Origin: Brachyspira hyodysenteriae ATCC 27164
Lineage (GTDB): Bacteria > Spirochaetota > Brachyspiria > Brachyspirales > Brachyspiraceae
Direction of reading: 5' to 3'
Assembly: GCF_001676785.2 (NCBI RefSeq)
Contig: NZ_CP015910.2
Coordinates: 868,001 to 932,000, forward strand
Length of the DNA: 64,000 nt
The notes under the pieces are model-generated. The model was not told where the DNA came from. It made no database searches and saw only the letters and a list, made by a program, of their open reading frames with translations. The translations under genes and the position numbers were made by a program. Of this stretch, positions 44,457 to 53,932 are shown one piece after another. Each line of letters opens with the position of its first letter. Position 1 is the stretch's first letter.

Positions 44457-45011
44457 TTATTTGTTACGGTAGCTGCAATTAATTGAATGATCATTTACAA
44501 TTCCTATAGCCTGCATATAACTGTAAATTATTATACTTCCTGTAAATTTAAATCCTCTTTTTATCATATCTTTACTTATAGTATCTGATAATTCATTTCT
44601 TGCCGGAAGCGGGCTTTCATCATCTAATTTATTATCTATTTGTTTTCCTTCAGTAAAAGACCAAATATATTTATCAAAACTTCCAAACTCTTTTTGTACT
44701 TCTATAAATTTATTTGCATTTACTATAAGAGCATTGATTTTTCTTTTATTTCTTATAATACATTTATCATTTAAAAGTTCTTCTATTTTTTTATTATCGT
44801 ATTTAGATATTTTTTTATAATCGAAATTATCAAATGCCTTTCTCATATTTTCTCTTTTATCTAATATACATTTCCAACTTAATCCTGCCTGCATATTTTC
44901 AAGTATCAGCATTTCAAATAATTTTCTTTCATCATGGCAAATTTTACACCATTCTTCATTATGATATTTAATTTCTATTTCGCTTTTAGCCCATTTGCAT
45001 ATTTCTGACAT
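44457..45011 (-). CDS. tag: DNA-3-methyladenine glycosylase I
   Basis: 184 residues, family length. It removes 3-methyladenine from alkylated DNA. Matches to Tag: CKWAKSE near the N-terminus with the first zinc cysteine, YHNEEWC, FEMLILENMQAGLSWKCILDKRENMRKAF and the zinc-binding C-terminal NDHSINCSYR. Single gene next to the cNMP-domain protein; no repair operon is visible. Confidence 0.92.
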   Translation of the reverse strand: MSEICKWAKSEIEIKYHNEEWCKICHDERKLFEMLILENMQAGLSWKCILDKRENMRKAFDNFDYKKISKYDNKKIEELLNDKCIIRNKRKINALIVNANKFIEVQKEFGSFDKYIWSFTEGKQIDNKLDDESPLPARNELSDTISKDMIKRGFKFTGSIIIYSYMQAIGIVNDHSINCSYRNK

Positions 45012-45059
45012 AATTAAAATATTTCCTATTTTTATATGATATATTTAGTATTATTTAAT

Positions 45060-45560
45060 TTACTCTATATTTATTGACACTTCATTATTATCAACTTTTA
45101 TATTATAATTTCCGTTTTTTAATTCTGAAGAGTAGTTATCTTTTTGTCCGAATATATTTATTATTTTCTCACCATTATATTCTATTACACACCAATTTTT
45201 TATATTACTTATATTAATATAGTATCCGTCATTATTTTTATATATCTCTATATTTTTATAAACATAAATATCTTTGACTTTACTATCATCTTCTCCTCTA
45301 GAAGCTAATGGAGTTAATTTACTGAAATAAATCATATAATCAATTATACTGTCTTTTATATTGATAATTGGTTTTATTTTGGATTCTTTAAACATATCTG
45401 AATCTTCTATATTTTCCATAAGAAATAAATCATTTTTAAGGGAAGTTACTTCTCTTTGCAAATCGGCATTCGATTCCAACTCTTGTAAAAAGTCATCAGA
45501 TACTTTAATACCATTAACATAGTTTATAATTTCTTCTTCTGTATAATTATATTTGCCCAT
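45060..45560 (-). CDS. Hypothetical protein, candidate anti-sigma partner
   Basis: 166 residues. The N-terminus (TEEEIINYVNGIKVSDDFLQELES) resembles the start of anti-sigma factors but lacks the zinc-binding Cys/His set. No clear membrane helix. The C-terminal half is beta-rich (NIEIYKNNDGYYINIS). It begins one base after the stop of the sigma-like gene, the usual place for an anti-sigma factor. The role is inferred from position and weak similarity only. Confidence 0.4.
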   Translation of the reverse strand: MGKYNYTEEEIINYVNGIKVSDDFLQELESNADLQREVTSLKNDLFLMENIEDSDMFKESKIKPIINIKDSIIDYMIYFSKLTPLASRGEDDSKVKDIYVYKNIEIYKNNDGYYINISNIKNWCVIEYNGEKIINIFGQKDNYSSELKNGNYNIKVDNNEVSINIE

Positions 45561-45561
45561 A

Positions 45562-46440
45562 TTATAAATCCGATAAATTATTAAAATGTTCTTTTAAGCT
45601 AGCTTTTATTTTATTTATAATTTTTGTAACTGCATTGTTTGTAATATTTAAAAGTTTTGCTATAAACTCATAAGGAACATTTATTTTTATAGAATGCAGT
45701 TTCTTAATATAATTTTGTTTTTTACTTGCTAAATGCACGGTGAAAAGTCCTCTTTTATTATTGATTTCTATTTGTGCATTTATTTTTGCTATTTTATCCT
45801 GCTGTTTTATTATTTCATTATATTTTTTTATATATGTTGCTCTTGCTTTTTCTATTATTGAATATGCTTCTTCATAATTTATATTAAAATATTTCATTAA
45901 TGGCTGTATTATAAGATTTATAAATAATTCTAGATTATGTATAAAAAATGCTATTGAATCTCTGTCGCTGAATTCTTTTTCTATATAGTTAAACATATTG
46001 AGTGAAAGTTTTTCAATATTACTTTCATTATAATTATTTGAATATTCATTCATAACATAAGATTTACTGTCATAAAGTACATCATGTAAGGTTAATGCAT
46101 CTTTACCGCATAATGGGGCATCTATTGATATTTCCTGTTTTTTATATTTATCTTTTCTTTTTTTATGATCTATGAAATTTAAATAATTACTTCTTAATGT
46201 ATATGTGAACCAAGTGATAAATTTAGCATCTGTTTCATTATATTTTATTATTATATTATCTATTCTTTCTATATAATATGAGTAAAATTCTAAAGCATCA
46301 TCATGAAATACTCCGAAAACTTTTCTAGGATAATTATAAATATAATTAGATAAATGTTCATTAATCTCTTTTAAAGCCTCAATACTTCTTGTAGCTTTAT
46401 ATTCAAGAACAAGCTTCTTTATAAATACATCATCTATCAT
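45562..46440 (-). CDS. Divergent sigma-70-family-like protein
   Basis: About 292 residues; of the adjacent ATGs at 46443 and 46440 the second has the better spacing to GAGGAT. The region KFITWFTYTLRSNYLNFIDHKKRK resembles sigma region 2 (core and -10 binding), and the C-terminus VPYEFIAKLLNITNNAVTKIINKIKASLKE looks like a region-4 helix-turn-helix. A long unusual helical insert (about 125-245) separates them. It overlaps the DciA-like gene upstream and touches the candidate anti-sigma gene downstream. It could also be a non-sigma HTH protein. Confidence 0.5.
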   Translation of the reverse strand: MIDDVFIKKLVLEYKATRSIEALKEINEHLSNYIYNYPRKVFGVFHDDALEFYSYYIERIDNIIIKYNETDAKFITWFTYTLRSNYLNFIDHKKRKDKYKKQEISIDAPLCGKDALTLHDVLYDSKSYVMNEYSNNYNESNIEKLSLNMFNYIEKEFSDRDSIAFFIHNLELFINLIIQPLMKYFNINYEEAYSIIEKARATYIKKYNEIIKQQDKIAKINAQIEINNKRGLFTVHLASKKQNYIKKLHSIKINVPYEFIAKLLNITNNAVTKIINKIKASLKEHFNNLSDL

Positions 46441-46894
46441 CATTATCCTCGTATTTCAATATATTAGCAAATATTTCTTTCATTCTTTCATCTTTTATTC
46501 CGGATTCTTTTATTGTATTATCTATCCATTCCTTATGTTCTTTAGTTAATTCTTTTTCTTCTTTTTTAATTTCTTTATTATTTGTATTTTCTACTGTTCT
46601 ATTGTTAACTTCGCCTATTCTAGTTTTTAATTCTACTACTTCTATATTAGTTTCTTTTTTAATATTTTTGAATATATTATTCCTATTCATAAATATTTCA
46701 TTAGCCCATACACTATCTGTTATTGTTACTGTAAGAACGGCATTTCTATAAAATGAAGGGTAGCATATTTTTGAGAGAACTTCTCCCATGATATCATCCC
46801 ATTTTTGAGATATTTTTATGTAATTGGCTAAATTAATATTTTGATATAGTTTCCTGTCAGAATATTCTTCTAATGTATTTTTTATAGTATGCAT
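46430..46894 (-). CDS. DciA-like (DUF721) protein
   Basis: About 154 residues from the ATG at 46894, which has GAGG 7 bases upstream; the TTG at 46900 is too close to it. The N-terminal about 95 residues match DUF721/DciA: KISQKWDDIMGEVLSKICYPSF and AVLTVTITDSVWANEIFMNR. DciA loads the replicative helicase in bacteria that lack DnaC, as spirochaetes do. A Lys/Glu-rich tail follows. It overlaps the sigma-like gene by about 11 bases; it is not next to dnaA, gyrA or recF here. Confidence 0.65.
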   Translation of the reverse strand: MHTIKNTLEEYSDRKLYQNINLANYIKISQKWDDIMGEVLSKICYPSFYRNAVLTVTITDSVWANEIFMNRNNIFKNIKKETNIEVVELKTRIGEVNNRTVENTNNKEIKKEEKELTKEHKEWIDNTIKESGIKDERMKEIFANILKYEDNDDR

Positions 46895-46958
46895 TATCAA
46901 TCCTCATAATATAATCATACAATAATTTGTTATATAATCAATATCATCAATTATAATA

Positions 46959-47900
46959 TTAATTATTATTTTGCTGTGCATTGGTTTGGGCAGCTGTATT
47001 GTTTGTTTCTATTATAGCTGAGGTATTTGTTATTATATTATTTGTATTGATTATGTTATTAGTATTTATGATATCATTTGTTATAACGGAGTTTGTGTTT
47101 ATTATATCATTTGTAATTGAAGTATTTGTTGCTGCTAATTCCATTATATCTATTTCTATTGGTTTAGCTTCTACATCTTCATCATAAGTTATATTAGTCT
47201 GATTTGTATTTATTTGAAGTTTGTCTTCAATAGCTATATTTGTATTTCCTGATATTCTTGCTAATATATTTTTATTTCTGGTTATTGAATCTTTTAATCC
47301 TCTGTAATTAGGATTTATTTTATATGCCTCTTCATAGGTATTAAGTGCTGAACTGAAATTTTTATCTCTTTCATAGGTAGCTGCAAGATTTACCATATAA
47401 ACTACATTATTCGGACTGTACACTGTAGCTTTTAAAAATGATGATTCAGCCTGTTTATAATCTTCAACATATAAATATAAAAGCCCTAGAAAATTATTCA
47501 TATAAGCATCATTTGGTTTTAAACTTAAAGAATATCTTATAGAATCTATAGCCTTATTGGTATCTCCTAATTTGTAAAGAGCATATCCCTTTTGAAAATG
47601 CAGTTTAGGAGAAAAATTGTTTACTATTATACCATTTCTTGCTGCTCTAAGCATATTGGTATAATCTTTAAGATTCATATAAGAATTAGCTAAATTCTCA
47701 AAATATTCTATTTTAAGAATAGGGGAGTTTGCAATTTCATATTCAAATAATTCAGCAGCTTTTTTGTAGTTTTTAGCATTATAATACCTATAGGCATTAG
47801 ATAAATTTTTTCTATCATATTTGAAAGTATCATTTGTTTGAGAATACAATGATAATGCAAATAATGAAAAAAGTATAAGAATTATCTTATTAACGTGCAT
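46959..47900 (-). CDS. Secreted TPR protein with Asn/Thr/Ile-rich tail
   Basis: About 313 residues from the ATG at 47900, which gives a proper signal peptide (MHVNKIILILFSLFALSLYS); the longer ORF from 47930 has no ribosome site. TPR repeats cover about 30-205 (YYNAKNYKKAAELFEYEI, LYKLGDTNKAIDSIRYSL, YEEAYKINPNYRGL). The last about 70 residues are repeats of Ile-Thr-Asn (NDIINTNSVITN), low complexity. It should be periplasmic and act in protein-protein contacts. The start overlaps the end of the preceding gene by 11 bases. Confidence 0.65.
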   Translation of the reverse strand: MHVNKIILILFSLFALSLYSQTNDTFKYDRKNLSNAYRYYNAKNYKKAAELFEYEIANSPILKIEYFENLANSYMNLKDYTNMLRAARNGIIVNNFSPKLHFQKGYALYKLGDTNKAIDSIRYSLSLKPNDAYMNNFLGLLYLYVEDYKQAESSFLKATVYSPNNVVYMVNLAATYERDKNFSSALNTYEEAYKINPNYRGLKDSITRNKNILARISGNTNIAIEDKLQINTNQTNITYDEDVEAKPIEIDIMELAATNTSITNDIINTNSVITNDIINTNNIINTNNIITNTSAIIETNNTAAQTNAQQNNN

Positions 47901-48732
47901 CTTTTTTGAAACTTTGCAGCCTGAAATCATTTATCATAGCATTAGCATAAGCTATAGTAGCATCATACATTTCTTCTTTAGTTTTTCCTTTAAAGAATTT
48001 ATATACTCTAGGTGATTGTACATTTAAATAATCAGGAAGTACTATTTCTCCATCACTGCTTGCTTTAAGAGCTAATTGTTTTATATTAGTCAATTTTTCA
48101 ATGAATGCATGCAAGAAGAAACCTGATTCTTTAAGTATGAATTGTTCAGCTCTGCTTGAATTGTCTCCGTTATTTAATGCGAAAACGTAATCAGAAAATA
48201 TTTGAGGTACTTTATTTTCTCCTACAGGAATTATGAATTTTTGGAATTGATTATCATAATCTTTTATTGCAGTTTCTACTACATAATCACTAGCAGGTCC
48301 GCATGAAAAGAACCTTATAACAGAAAAACAATTATATAATTCTTTGAAAGCTCCGTATAAATGACAAATTTCCTGGTCTGCTTTAGGATGCATATCTTCC
48401 AAAGGATACTTTTCTGTGGCACTTTTGAATTTTTCTATCATATTATCTACTTTATTCATGAAAGAATTTTCTTTAGCTTTTTCTTCTTCAGCTTTTTTTC
48501 TTTGTCTTTCTAATTCTCTGTCTCTTAAAGTAGTTTTTATATCTTCTAAAATTTTTATTTCAACAATTAAAAAATTTGATAAATCTTGTCTATTTTGTAA
48601 TGCTTCTCTATATCTATCATTAAAACTGCTTACATTATATATTTTACTTCCATATTTTTCAGCACCTTTTTCATACTCTGTTCTTATTTTTGTTAAAGTT
48701 GCATTAATTTCTTTGTCACTTAAACTAGCCAT
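47890..48732 (-). CDS. Hypothetical cytoplasmic protein
   Basis: 280 residues from the ATG at 48732, which has GGGGGG 6 bases upstream; a TTG lies directly before it. No signal peptide or membrane helix. A Lys/Glu/Arg coiled coil covers about 75-95; the rest is helical, with LPDYLNVQSPRVYKFFKGKT near the C-terminus. No family recognised. It overlaps the TPR gene by 11 bases, so the two are likely coupled. Confidence 0.55.
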   Translation of the reverse strand: MASLSDKEINATLTKIRTEYEKGAEKYGSKIYNVSSFNDRYREALQNRQDLSNFLIVEIKILEDIKTTLRDRELERQRKKAEEEKAKENSFMNKVDNMIEKFKSATEKYPLEDMHPKADQEICHLYGAFKELYNCFSVIRFFSCGPASDYVVETAIKDYDNQFQKFIIPVGENKVPQIFSDYVFALNNGDNSSRAEQFILKESGFFLHAFIEKLTNIKQLALKASSDGEIVLPDYLNVQSPRVYKFFKGKTKEEMYDATIAYANAMINDFRLQSFKKDAR

Positions 48733-48787
48733 CAAAGACCCCCCTTATGAAAAATATTTCTTTATATGTAAAAAACTATTACAAATT

Positions 48788-48827
48788 ATCTATTATCATA
48801 ATATATCGAAAACTAATGATAATAGAT
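48788..48827. other. Inverted repeat upstream of the hypothetical gene
   Basis: Perfect 12-base arms ATCTATTATCAT (48788-48799) and ATGATAATAGAT (48816-48827), 56 bases upstream of the start at 48732. Candidate operator or leader hairpin. Most of the rest of the gap 48733-49126 is plain A/T, apart from the terminator at 48991-49027. Confidence 0.4.
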
Positions 48828-48990
48828 TATACAATTTTTTAAAAATAAATCTAGTATTAAAAAATATTGCTGTTTTATTATTATATATATTATTATTATA
48901 TATATATTAAAGAAAATCAATATTTAATACATATATTTCTATTAGTTGTTTGTTAAAACTATGTATTTTAAAGAAATTAATTTGGAAATA

Positions 48991-49027
48991 TATAAAAGGT
49001 ATAATAATTAATATTATACCTTTTATA
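48991..49027 (-). terminator. Perfect 16-base hairpin after the cysteine desulfidase gene
   Basis: TATAAAAGGTATAATA (48991-49006) and TATTATACCTTTTATA (49012-49027) with a 5-base loop. It is a likely terminator for the gene ending at 49127, although 100 bases beyond its stop. Confidence 0.6.
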
Positions 49028-49126
49028 TAAAATAAAATTCTTATGCAAAATATATGTTAAAGTTGTATTTTTTAACATATATAAAATATTGTAAAAATGA
49101 TATAAATGTTTTGATGATTATTTTTA

Positions 49127-50395
49127 TCATTTATCTATCATTATATTAAGTATTTCTACATCTGTACTTTTCATACCTTCTTTAGCCATTCTTCCTATAC
49201 TGTCAATGGTAGCTTCTATATCATCCTTAACAAGTCCGTCTCCAGCTTTAAATACTTTTCCATCTCTAGCTAAATTGAAAGCTAATATTCCGCAATCAAC
49301 AGCCTCGGCAATCTTTGAAGCACAAGAAGACTTAGCTCCGTCACAAACCATACCGCCTATTGTACATAAAGCATTTGTAATAGTATCGCATATAACTTGA
49401 TAGTCGCAGTCATGTAAATATGCTATGCCTGAAGCAGAACCTGTAGCAGCACATACAACTCCGCAAAATGCTGATAATTTACCTATATGTTTTTTTTGTA
49501 GTATAGCTATTAAATTTGAAAGTACCAAAGCTCTGTATAATTTTTCTTCAGATACTTTCATATTTTCTGCATATTTTATTACAGGGATTGATACTGTTAT
49601 TCCTTGATTTCCGCTTCCGGAGTTAGTTACCACAGGCATAGAACAACCGCCCATTCTAGCATCGGAACCAGCAGAAGCATAAGCTCTAGCTTTGTTTCTT
49701 ATATCATCGCCATAATATTTTATTAATGTTTTACCAACACTAGACCCATAATCATTTTTTAAGCCTTCTTCAGCAATATTACAGTTAAGTTCTATTTGTC
49801 TTTTTATAATATCTTTAATATCATCTATATTAACTTCATTAGCAAAATTTAGTATATCTTTTATATTTAATGTTTCTCTTAAATCTTCTTCTTTTTTACT
49901 AGAAGAATTATCAGAATTTAATAATTCTTCATTATTCTTGGTAATTCTTGTAATATTAGTATGTGCATTTTTTATTTCTACTAAAGCATTTGTATCTTTA
50001 TATTTTGCTTCTATTATGATATGTAAATTTTCATCTCCTTCTATTAATTCGCAAGTACAAAATTTGCTATTTAAAAGTTCTTTAGTTTTTTCTATATCTT
50101 CTTGTTTTACGGTTGATAATACTTCAAGATTTTTGTTGGCATCTCCGCCCACCAATCCTAAAATTGCAGCAGTATCTATTCCTTTTAATCCTCCTGAATT
50201 TGGTACAGTTACACCTTTTACATTTTTTATTATATTCCCGCTGCATTTTACAGTGATATGTTCAGGCATATTTCCTATTACTTCCCTGATTTTAGCTCCT
50301 GCAAAAGCTATTGCTATAGGTTCTGTGCATCCTAATGCTGGTATTAATTCTTCTTTTAATATATTTATATAATTACTGTATAAAGTTTTATCCAT
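49127..50395 (-). CDS. cyuA: L-cysteine desulfidase family protein
   Basis: 422 residues, the size of the CyuA/UPF0597 family, related to the alpha chain of iron-sulfur serine dehydratases. It degrades L-cysteine to pyruvate, ammonia and sulfide. Cluster-binding region: CGVVCAATGSASGIAYL, CTIGGMVCDGAKSSC. N-terminal ALGCTEPIAIAFAGAK and GSDARMGGCSMPVVTNSGSGNQG are also typical. GGAGTTAATCTC precedes the ATG. No cysteine transporter gene is next to it. Confidence 0.9.
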   Translation of the reverse strand: MDKTLYSNYINILKEELIPALGCTEPIAIAFAGAKIREVIGNMPEHITVKCSGNIIKNVKGVTVPNSGGLKGIDTAAILGLVGGDANKNLEVLSTVKQEDIEKTKELLNSKFCTCELIEGDENLHIIIEAKYKDTNALVEIKNAHTNITRITKNNEELLNSDNSSSKKEEDLRETLNIKDILNFANEVNIDDIKDIIKRQIELNCNIAEEGLKNDYGSSVGKTLIKYYGDDIRNKARAYASAGSDARMGGCSMPVVTNSGSGNQGITVSIPVIKYAENMKVSEEKLYRALVLSNLIAILQKKHIGKLSAFCGVVCAATGSASGIAYLHDCDYQVICDTITNALCTIGGMVCDGAKSSCASKIAEAVDCGILAFNLARDGKVFKAGDGLVKDDIEATIDSIGRMAKEGMKSTDVEILNIMIDK

Positions 50396-50616
50396 GAGAT
50401 TAACTCCTGCTGTATTTATATTTTGTACATTATATTATTGTTTTTTATCAAAATCAATGATTTTAACAATTATTTATTTCAGTTTTAAAAAAAATTTACG
50501 ATTTATAGTCTGTATGGTTTAATTAAAATATTATTTTTTTACAATAACTGTATTTATACTATTGATTTTTTTTTATTTTATGATATTTATAACAGATAAT
50601 TTTTGAGAGATTTAGT

Positions 50617-51798
50617 ATGATACCTAGATTACATTTAAAAATAGTAGCGAGATTTAGAGAAGTTTTCGGACATAAAGGTGATACAAAACTTTATTTTGCT
50701 CCGGGAAGAGTTACAGTTATAGGAGAACTTATAGATTATTCAGACTGAGATACTATAACTTCAGCTGTAGATAGAGGAACATATATAGTAGCTAGAAAAA
50801 GACCTGATAATAAAGTTAATATATATGCACATTCTTTTAAAGCTAGAAAATCATTTACATTAGATGATTTAGAAAAGAATAAAGAAGATGAATGGGCTAT
50901 TTACTTTAAGGGTGTTTATTCTGTGATTTTAGAAAAAGGCTATAAAATACATGGTATGGATATATTTGTATATACCGATTTGCCTTTTAATACATCTTTG
51001 GCTTCATCTAGTTCATTATGTGCTTGTTTGACTTTTGCCACTTTGGATATAAACAATATTAAAGATGTTGATAGTATAGAAATGGCAAAATTGTCATATG
51101 AAGGTGAAATAAAATATGCATCACATAGAACATCTTTAAGCGATCATGTTACAATATTCTTAGCTAAAGAAAATACATTATTTTTCTTTAATATGAAAAC
51201 ACTTAAATATGAATATTTTGATTTTAATTTAGGTGATTATTGTATGGCTGTTGTTAACAGTAATAAGAAGAGAACTTCTAGTGATGGTGAATATAATGCA
51301 AGAAAAAGAGAATGTGAAAATGCATTAAAAAAACTCAAAGAGAAGAAAAGCAGTTTAAAATCATTATCCGATTTAAAAGTTAAAGATGCTGATTTTATTA
51401 AAGAGACTTTACAAAACAAAGAGCAGAGACGTGCTTTATATGTTTCTGGCGAACAGGATAGAGTTAATCAGGCAGTTAAAGCTATTAAAAAAGGTTCTGT
51501 TAAGGATTTGGCTAATTTGATACTTAAAACTCATGATGGTTTGAGCAAATTATATGAAGTTTCTACTGCAGAATTGGATATTTTAGTTGAAGAAGCTATG
51601 AATATGGATGGCGTTTTGGGTGCTAGAATGATAGGTACAGGTTTTGGCGGAGGAGTTTTGTTATTTCTTAAGAAAACTGAAGTTGAAAATGTTATAGAAA
51701 ATTTATACACCCATTATAAGGAAAGAACTAGAAGAGATGCTGATGTTTATATATTGAAATTATCTAGCGGTACTAGAATTTTACCTACAGAAGAATAA
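50617..51798 (+). pseudogene. galK: Galactokinase-like GHMP kinase with in-frame TGA at codon 44
   Basis: Reading from the ATG at 50617 gives MIPRLHLKIVARFREVFG, then APGRVTVIGELIDYSD, a TGA at 50746-50748, and continuing in the same frame DTITSAVDRGT and a full-length kinase to 51798 (about 393 codons, the GalK size). Motifs present: ASSSSLCACL (GHMP ATP loop) and GTGFGGGV. The TGA replaces a conserved glycine (GGA in relatives), a one-base change. The sugar-binding GEHTDY is GELIDY, so the substrate may not be galactose. The rest of the frame is intact, so the mutation is recent, a sequence error, or read through. Confidence 0.75.
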
Positions 51799-51845
51799 TT
51801 TTTAATAAAAAATTTTATTATATATAAAAAATAATTGTATTTTGG

Positions 51846-52002
51846 TACAATTCATTAATAAAAATTAGATTATAACTTATTAAAACTATTGTAAGTTATA
51901 ATCTAATTAATTTATATTGTAATAATAACCCAAGATATAAACAAGCAGATTATAACTTTAGTTATAATCTATTTTCTGCGAGTTTATATCGTAATAACAA
52001 TA
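51846..52002 (+). repeat. Two diverged composite stem-loops in the prfB leader
   Basis: Copy 1: outer TACAAT/ATTGTA (51846-51851, 51916-51921) around a perfect 17-base hairpin (51863-51879 with 51892-51908), tail AATAATAACC. Copy 2: outer GATATAAAC/GTTTATATC (51934-51942, 51982-51990) around AGATTATAAC/GTTATAATCT (51947-51956, 51961-51970), tail GTAATAACAATA ending at 52002. GGA of the prfB ribosome site follows at once. The two inner stems share AGATTATAAC, so one copy arose from the other about 80 bases apart. Confidence 0.75.
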
Positions 52003-52011
52003 GGACGTTTT

Positions 52012-53116
52012 ATGACATTATCAGAAATTAAAGGTATAGTATCTAATATTAAAGAACAATCAGAAATATTAAGGGGGTATCTTTGACCCGGATTCTATTT
52101 ACAAAAGGGTTAAAGAGATAGACGAAATATCAGCTAAAGATGATTTTTGGAATGATAATATAGCAGCTCAGAAACTTATGAAGGAGAGAATGCTTCTTCT
52201 TGATAAAATAGAGCCTGTAGAAAATCTAATAAAAAATTCTAATAATATTTATGAACTTGTGGAAATGGCTATAGAGTCAAATGATTCTGAAATGGAAAAA
52301 GAATTGGAAACAGAATGCTTAGAATTGCAGAAAGTTTTTGATGAATTGGAAACAAAGAATTTGTTTTCAGGAGAATTTGATAGTAAGAATGCATATTTAA
52401 CTTTGAATGCAGGAGCAGGCGGTACAGAGAGCTGCGATTGGGCTTCTATGCTTTCAAGAATGTATGTAAGATTCTGTGAAAGACATGGTTTTACAGTTGA
52501 AACTACAGATGAATTACCAGGTGATGAAGCAGGAATAAAACAGATAAGTTTTTATGTTCAGGGTCTTTATGCTTATGGGTATCTACGTTCAGAAATAGGT
52601 GTTCATAGACTAGTTAGAATATCTCCTTTTGATGCTAATGCTAAAAGACATACTTCATTTGTTGCAGTTAGTGTTATGCCTGATATAGATGAAGATATAG
52701 AAATAGAAATAAATCCAGCTGATTTGAGAATAGATACTTACAGAGCTTCAGGAGCAGGCGGACAGCACGTTAATAAAACTTCATCAGCTATTAGAATAAC
52801 ACATATACCTACTAATATAGTTGTTCAATGTCAGGCAGAAAGAAGTCAGCATAACAATAAAGATATGGCTATGAAAATGCTTAAAGCTAAACTTTATCAA
52901 TTAGAGAAAGAGAAATTGGATAAAGAGAAGCAGAAAATAGCAGGTGAGAAAACTGATATAGCTTGGGGCAATCAGATTAGAAGTTATGTATTCCAACCTT
53001 ATCAGATGGTAAAAGATTTAAGAACCGGATGTGAGAGCGGAAATATGAACTCTGTAATGGACGGAAATATTGATGAATTTATATCAGCGTATCTTAAACA
53101 GCAAATAAAAAAATAA
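52012..53116 (+). CDS. prfB: Peptide chain release factor 2 (programmed +1 frameshift)
   Basis: The first frame runs from ATG 52012 through 24 codons to TGA at 52084-52086; after a +1 shift the second frame reads from GAC at 52085 to 53116, giving about 367 residues, the RF2 size. RF2 ends translation at TGA and TAA. Visible are SPF (stop-codon recognition, in VRISPFDANAKRH) and GGQ (peptidyl-tRNA hydrolysis, in ASGAGGQHVNKT). Because RF2 reads TGA, low RF2 favours the shift and so autoregulates synthesis. GGA follows the repeat tail just before the start. Confidence 0.96.
52071..52087 (+). promoter_or_regulatory. prfB +1 frameshift site
   Basis: AAGGGGGTATCTTTGAC: the AGGGGG internal Shine-Dalgarno-like element, the slippery CTT codon, and the TGA followed by C match the canonical bacterial RF2 recoding site exactly. 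Confidence 0.97.
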
Positions 53117-53235
53117 AATATTTAATGTAATTTTTCTTATTATCTATATATAAAAGTTTTAATAATATTATGTTACTTATTGACATTTTTAGACATAAAT
53201 AGTATAGTCTAGATATATTAAAGATGGAGAATATT

Positions 53236-53805
53236 ATGTTAAAAAAGTTTACACTTATATCTCTCATGATAGCTGTTTTAGTGGTTGCTATGCCGAAAAA
53301 AGCTCAAGCTGCTTATTCTGATGGAGCTGCAATAGGAGCTTCTTTATTTTTTGGATATCCAAACCAAGGTTTAACATTAGTAGGTCAATTTGACGGAGTA
53401 CCTTTGATGTTTGGAGTTCAGGCAGTAGCTAATATTTTTGATACTCGCTATTTATATTTTGGTGTAGGACTCACTATGGATTGGTGGGGATTAAAAATAC
53501 CTTTGGGACAAGCTGGAGAGTCTGATGTACATTTCTATTTAGGACCTGGACTTGCTGCTGATTTTGCAATAGGTTCTCATGGTTTATGGTCTCTTAATGC
53601 TGGTTTAAGAATGCCTATAGGTTTTTCATTCTTAATTAAGAATCAGTGGGAAATCTTCTTAGAACCTGCTCCTGTAGTTAATGTTATACATGCTGATGGT
53701 AATGGTTTTTCTATATTAGGACTTCATTTCGGTGATGAGAAACATTGGTATATTGAGCATTTCTTACACTTAACATTCCAAGTAGGATTCAGATATTGGT
53801 TCTAA
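53236..53805 (+). CDS. Small outer-membrane beta-barrel-like protein
   Basis: 189 residues from the ATG at 53236 (GGAG 6 bases upstream; the ATG at 53224 overlaps that site). A signal peptide ends near KKAQA|AYSDG. The rest consists of Gly- and aromatic-rich alternating strands (FYLGPGLAADFAIG, LNAGLRMPIGFSFLI) and ends FRYWF, a terminal-Phe signal for BAM-dependent outer-membrane insertion. Spirochaetes have related small barrels of unknown function. The next gene is a paralog. Confidence 0.7.
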   Translation: MLKKFTLISLMIAVLVVAMPKKAQAAYSDGAAIGASLFFGYPNQGLTLVGQFDGVPLMFGVQAVANIFDTRYLYFGVGLTMDWWGLKIPLGQAGESDVHFYLGPGLAADFAIGSHGLWSLNAGLRMPIGFSFLIKNQWEIFLEPAPVVNVIHADGNGFSILGLHFGDEKHWYIEHFLHLTFQVGFRYWF

Positions 53806-53932
53806 TGATATTTGTTTAGAATATTTATAGCTCCGTTATTATATTAGCGGGGCTTTTATTTTTTATAATAATTTTTTCACTTTTTTATATTATTTTTTAT
53901 ATTTATATAAAGTAAAATTAGGTTTTGTTTAT

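Noticed and set aside
50746-50748. Selenocysteine at the TGA of the galK-like gene
   Set aside because: The site corresponds to a glycine in relatives, the family is not known to contain selenocysteine, and only a weak AT-rich hairpin follows.
50923-51798. A separate 291-residue protein starting at 50923
   Set aside because: It is the downstream part of the interrupted galactokinase-like frame and starts in the middle of a domain.
52178-53116. Short release factor starting at the internal ATG 52178
   Set aside because: The canonical frameshift site upstream shows the real protein starts at 52012.
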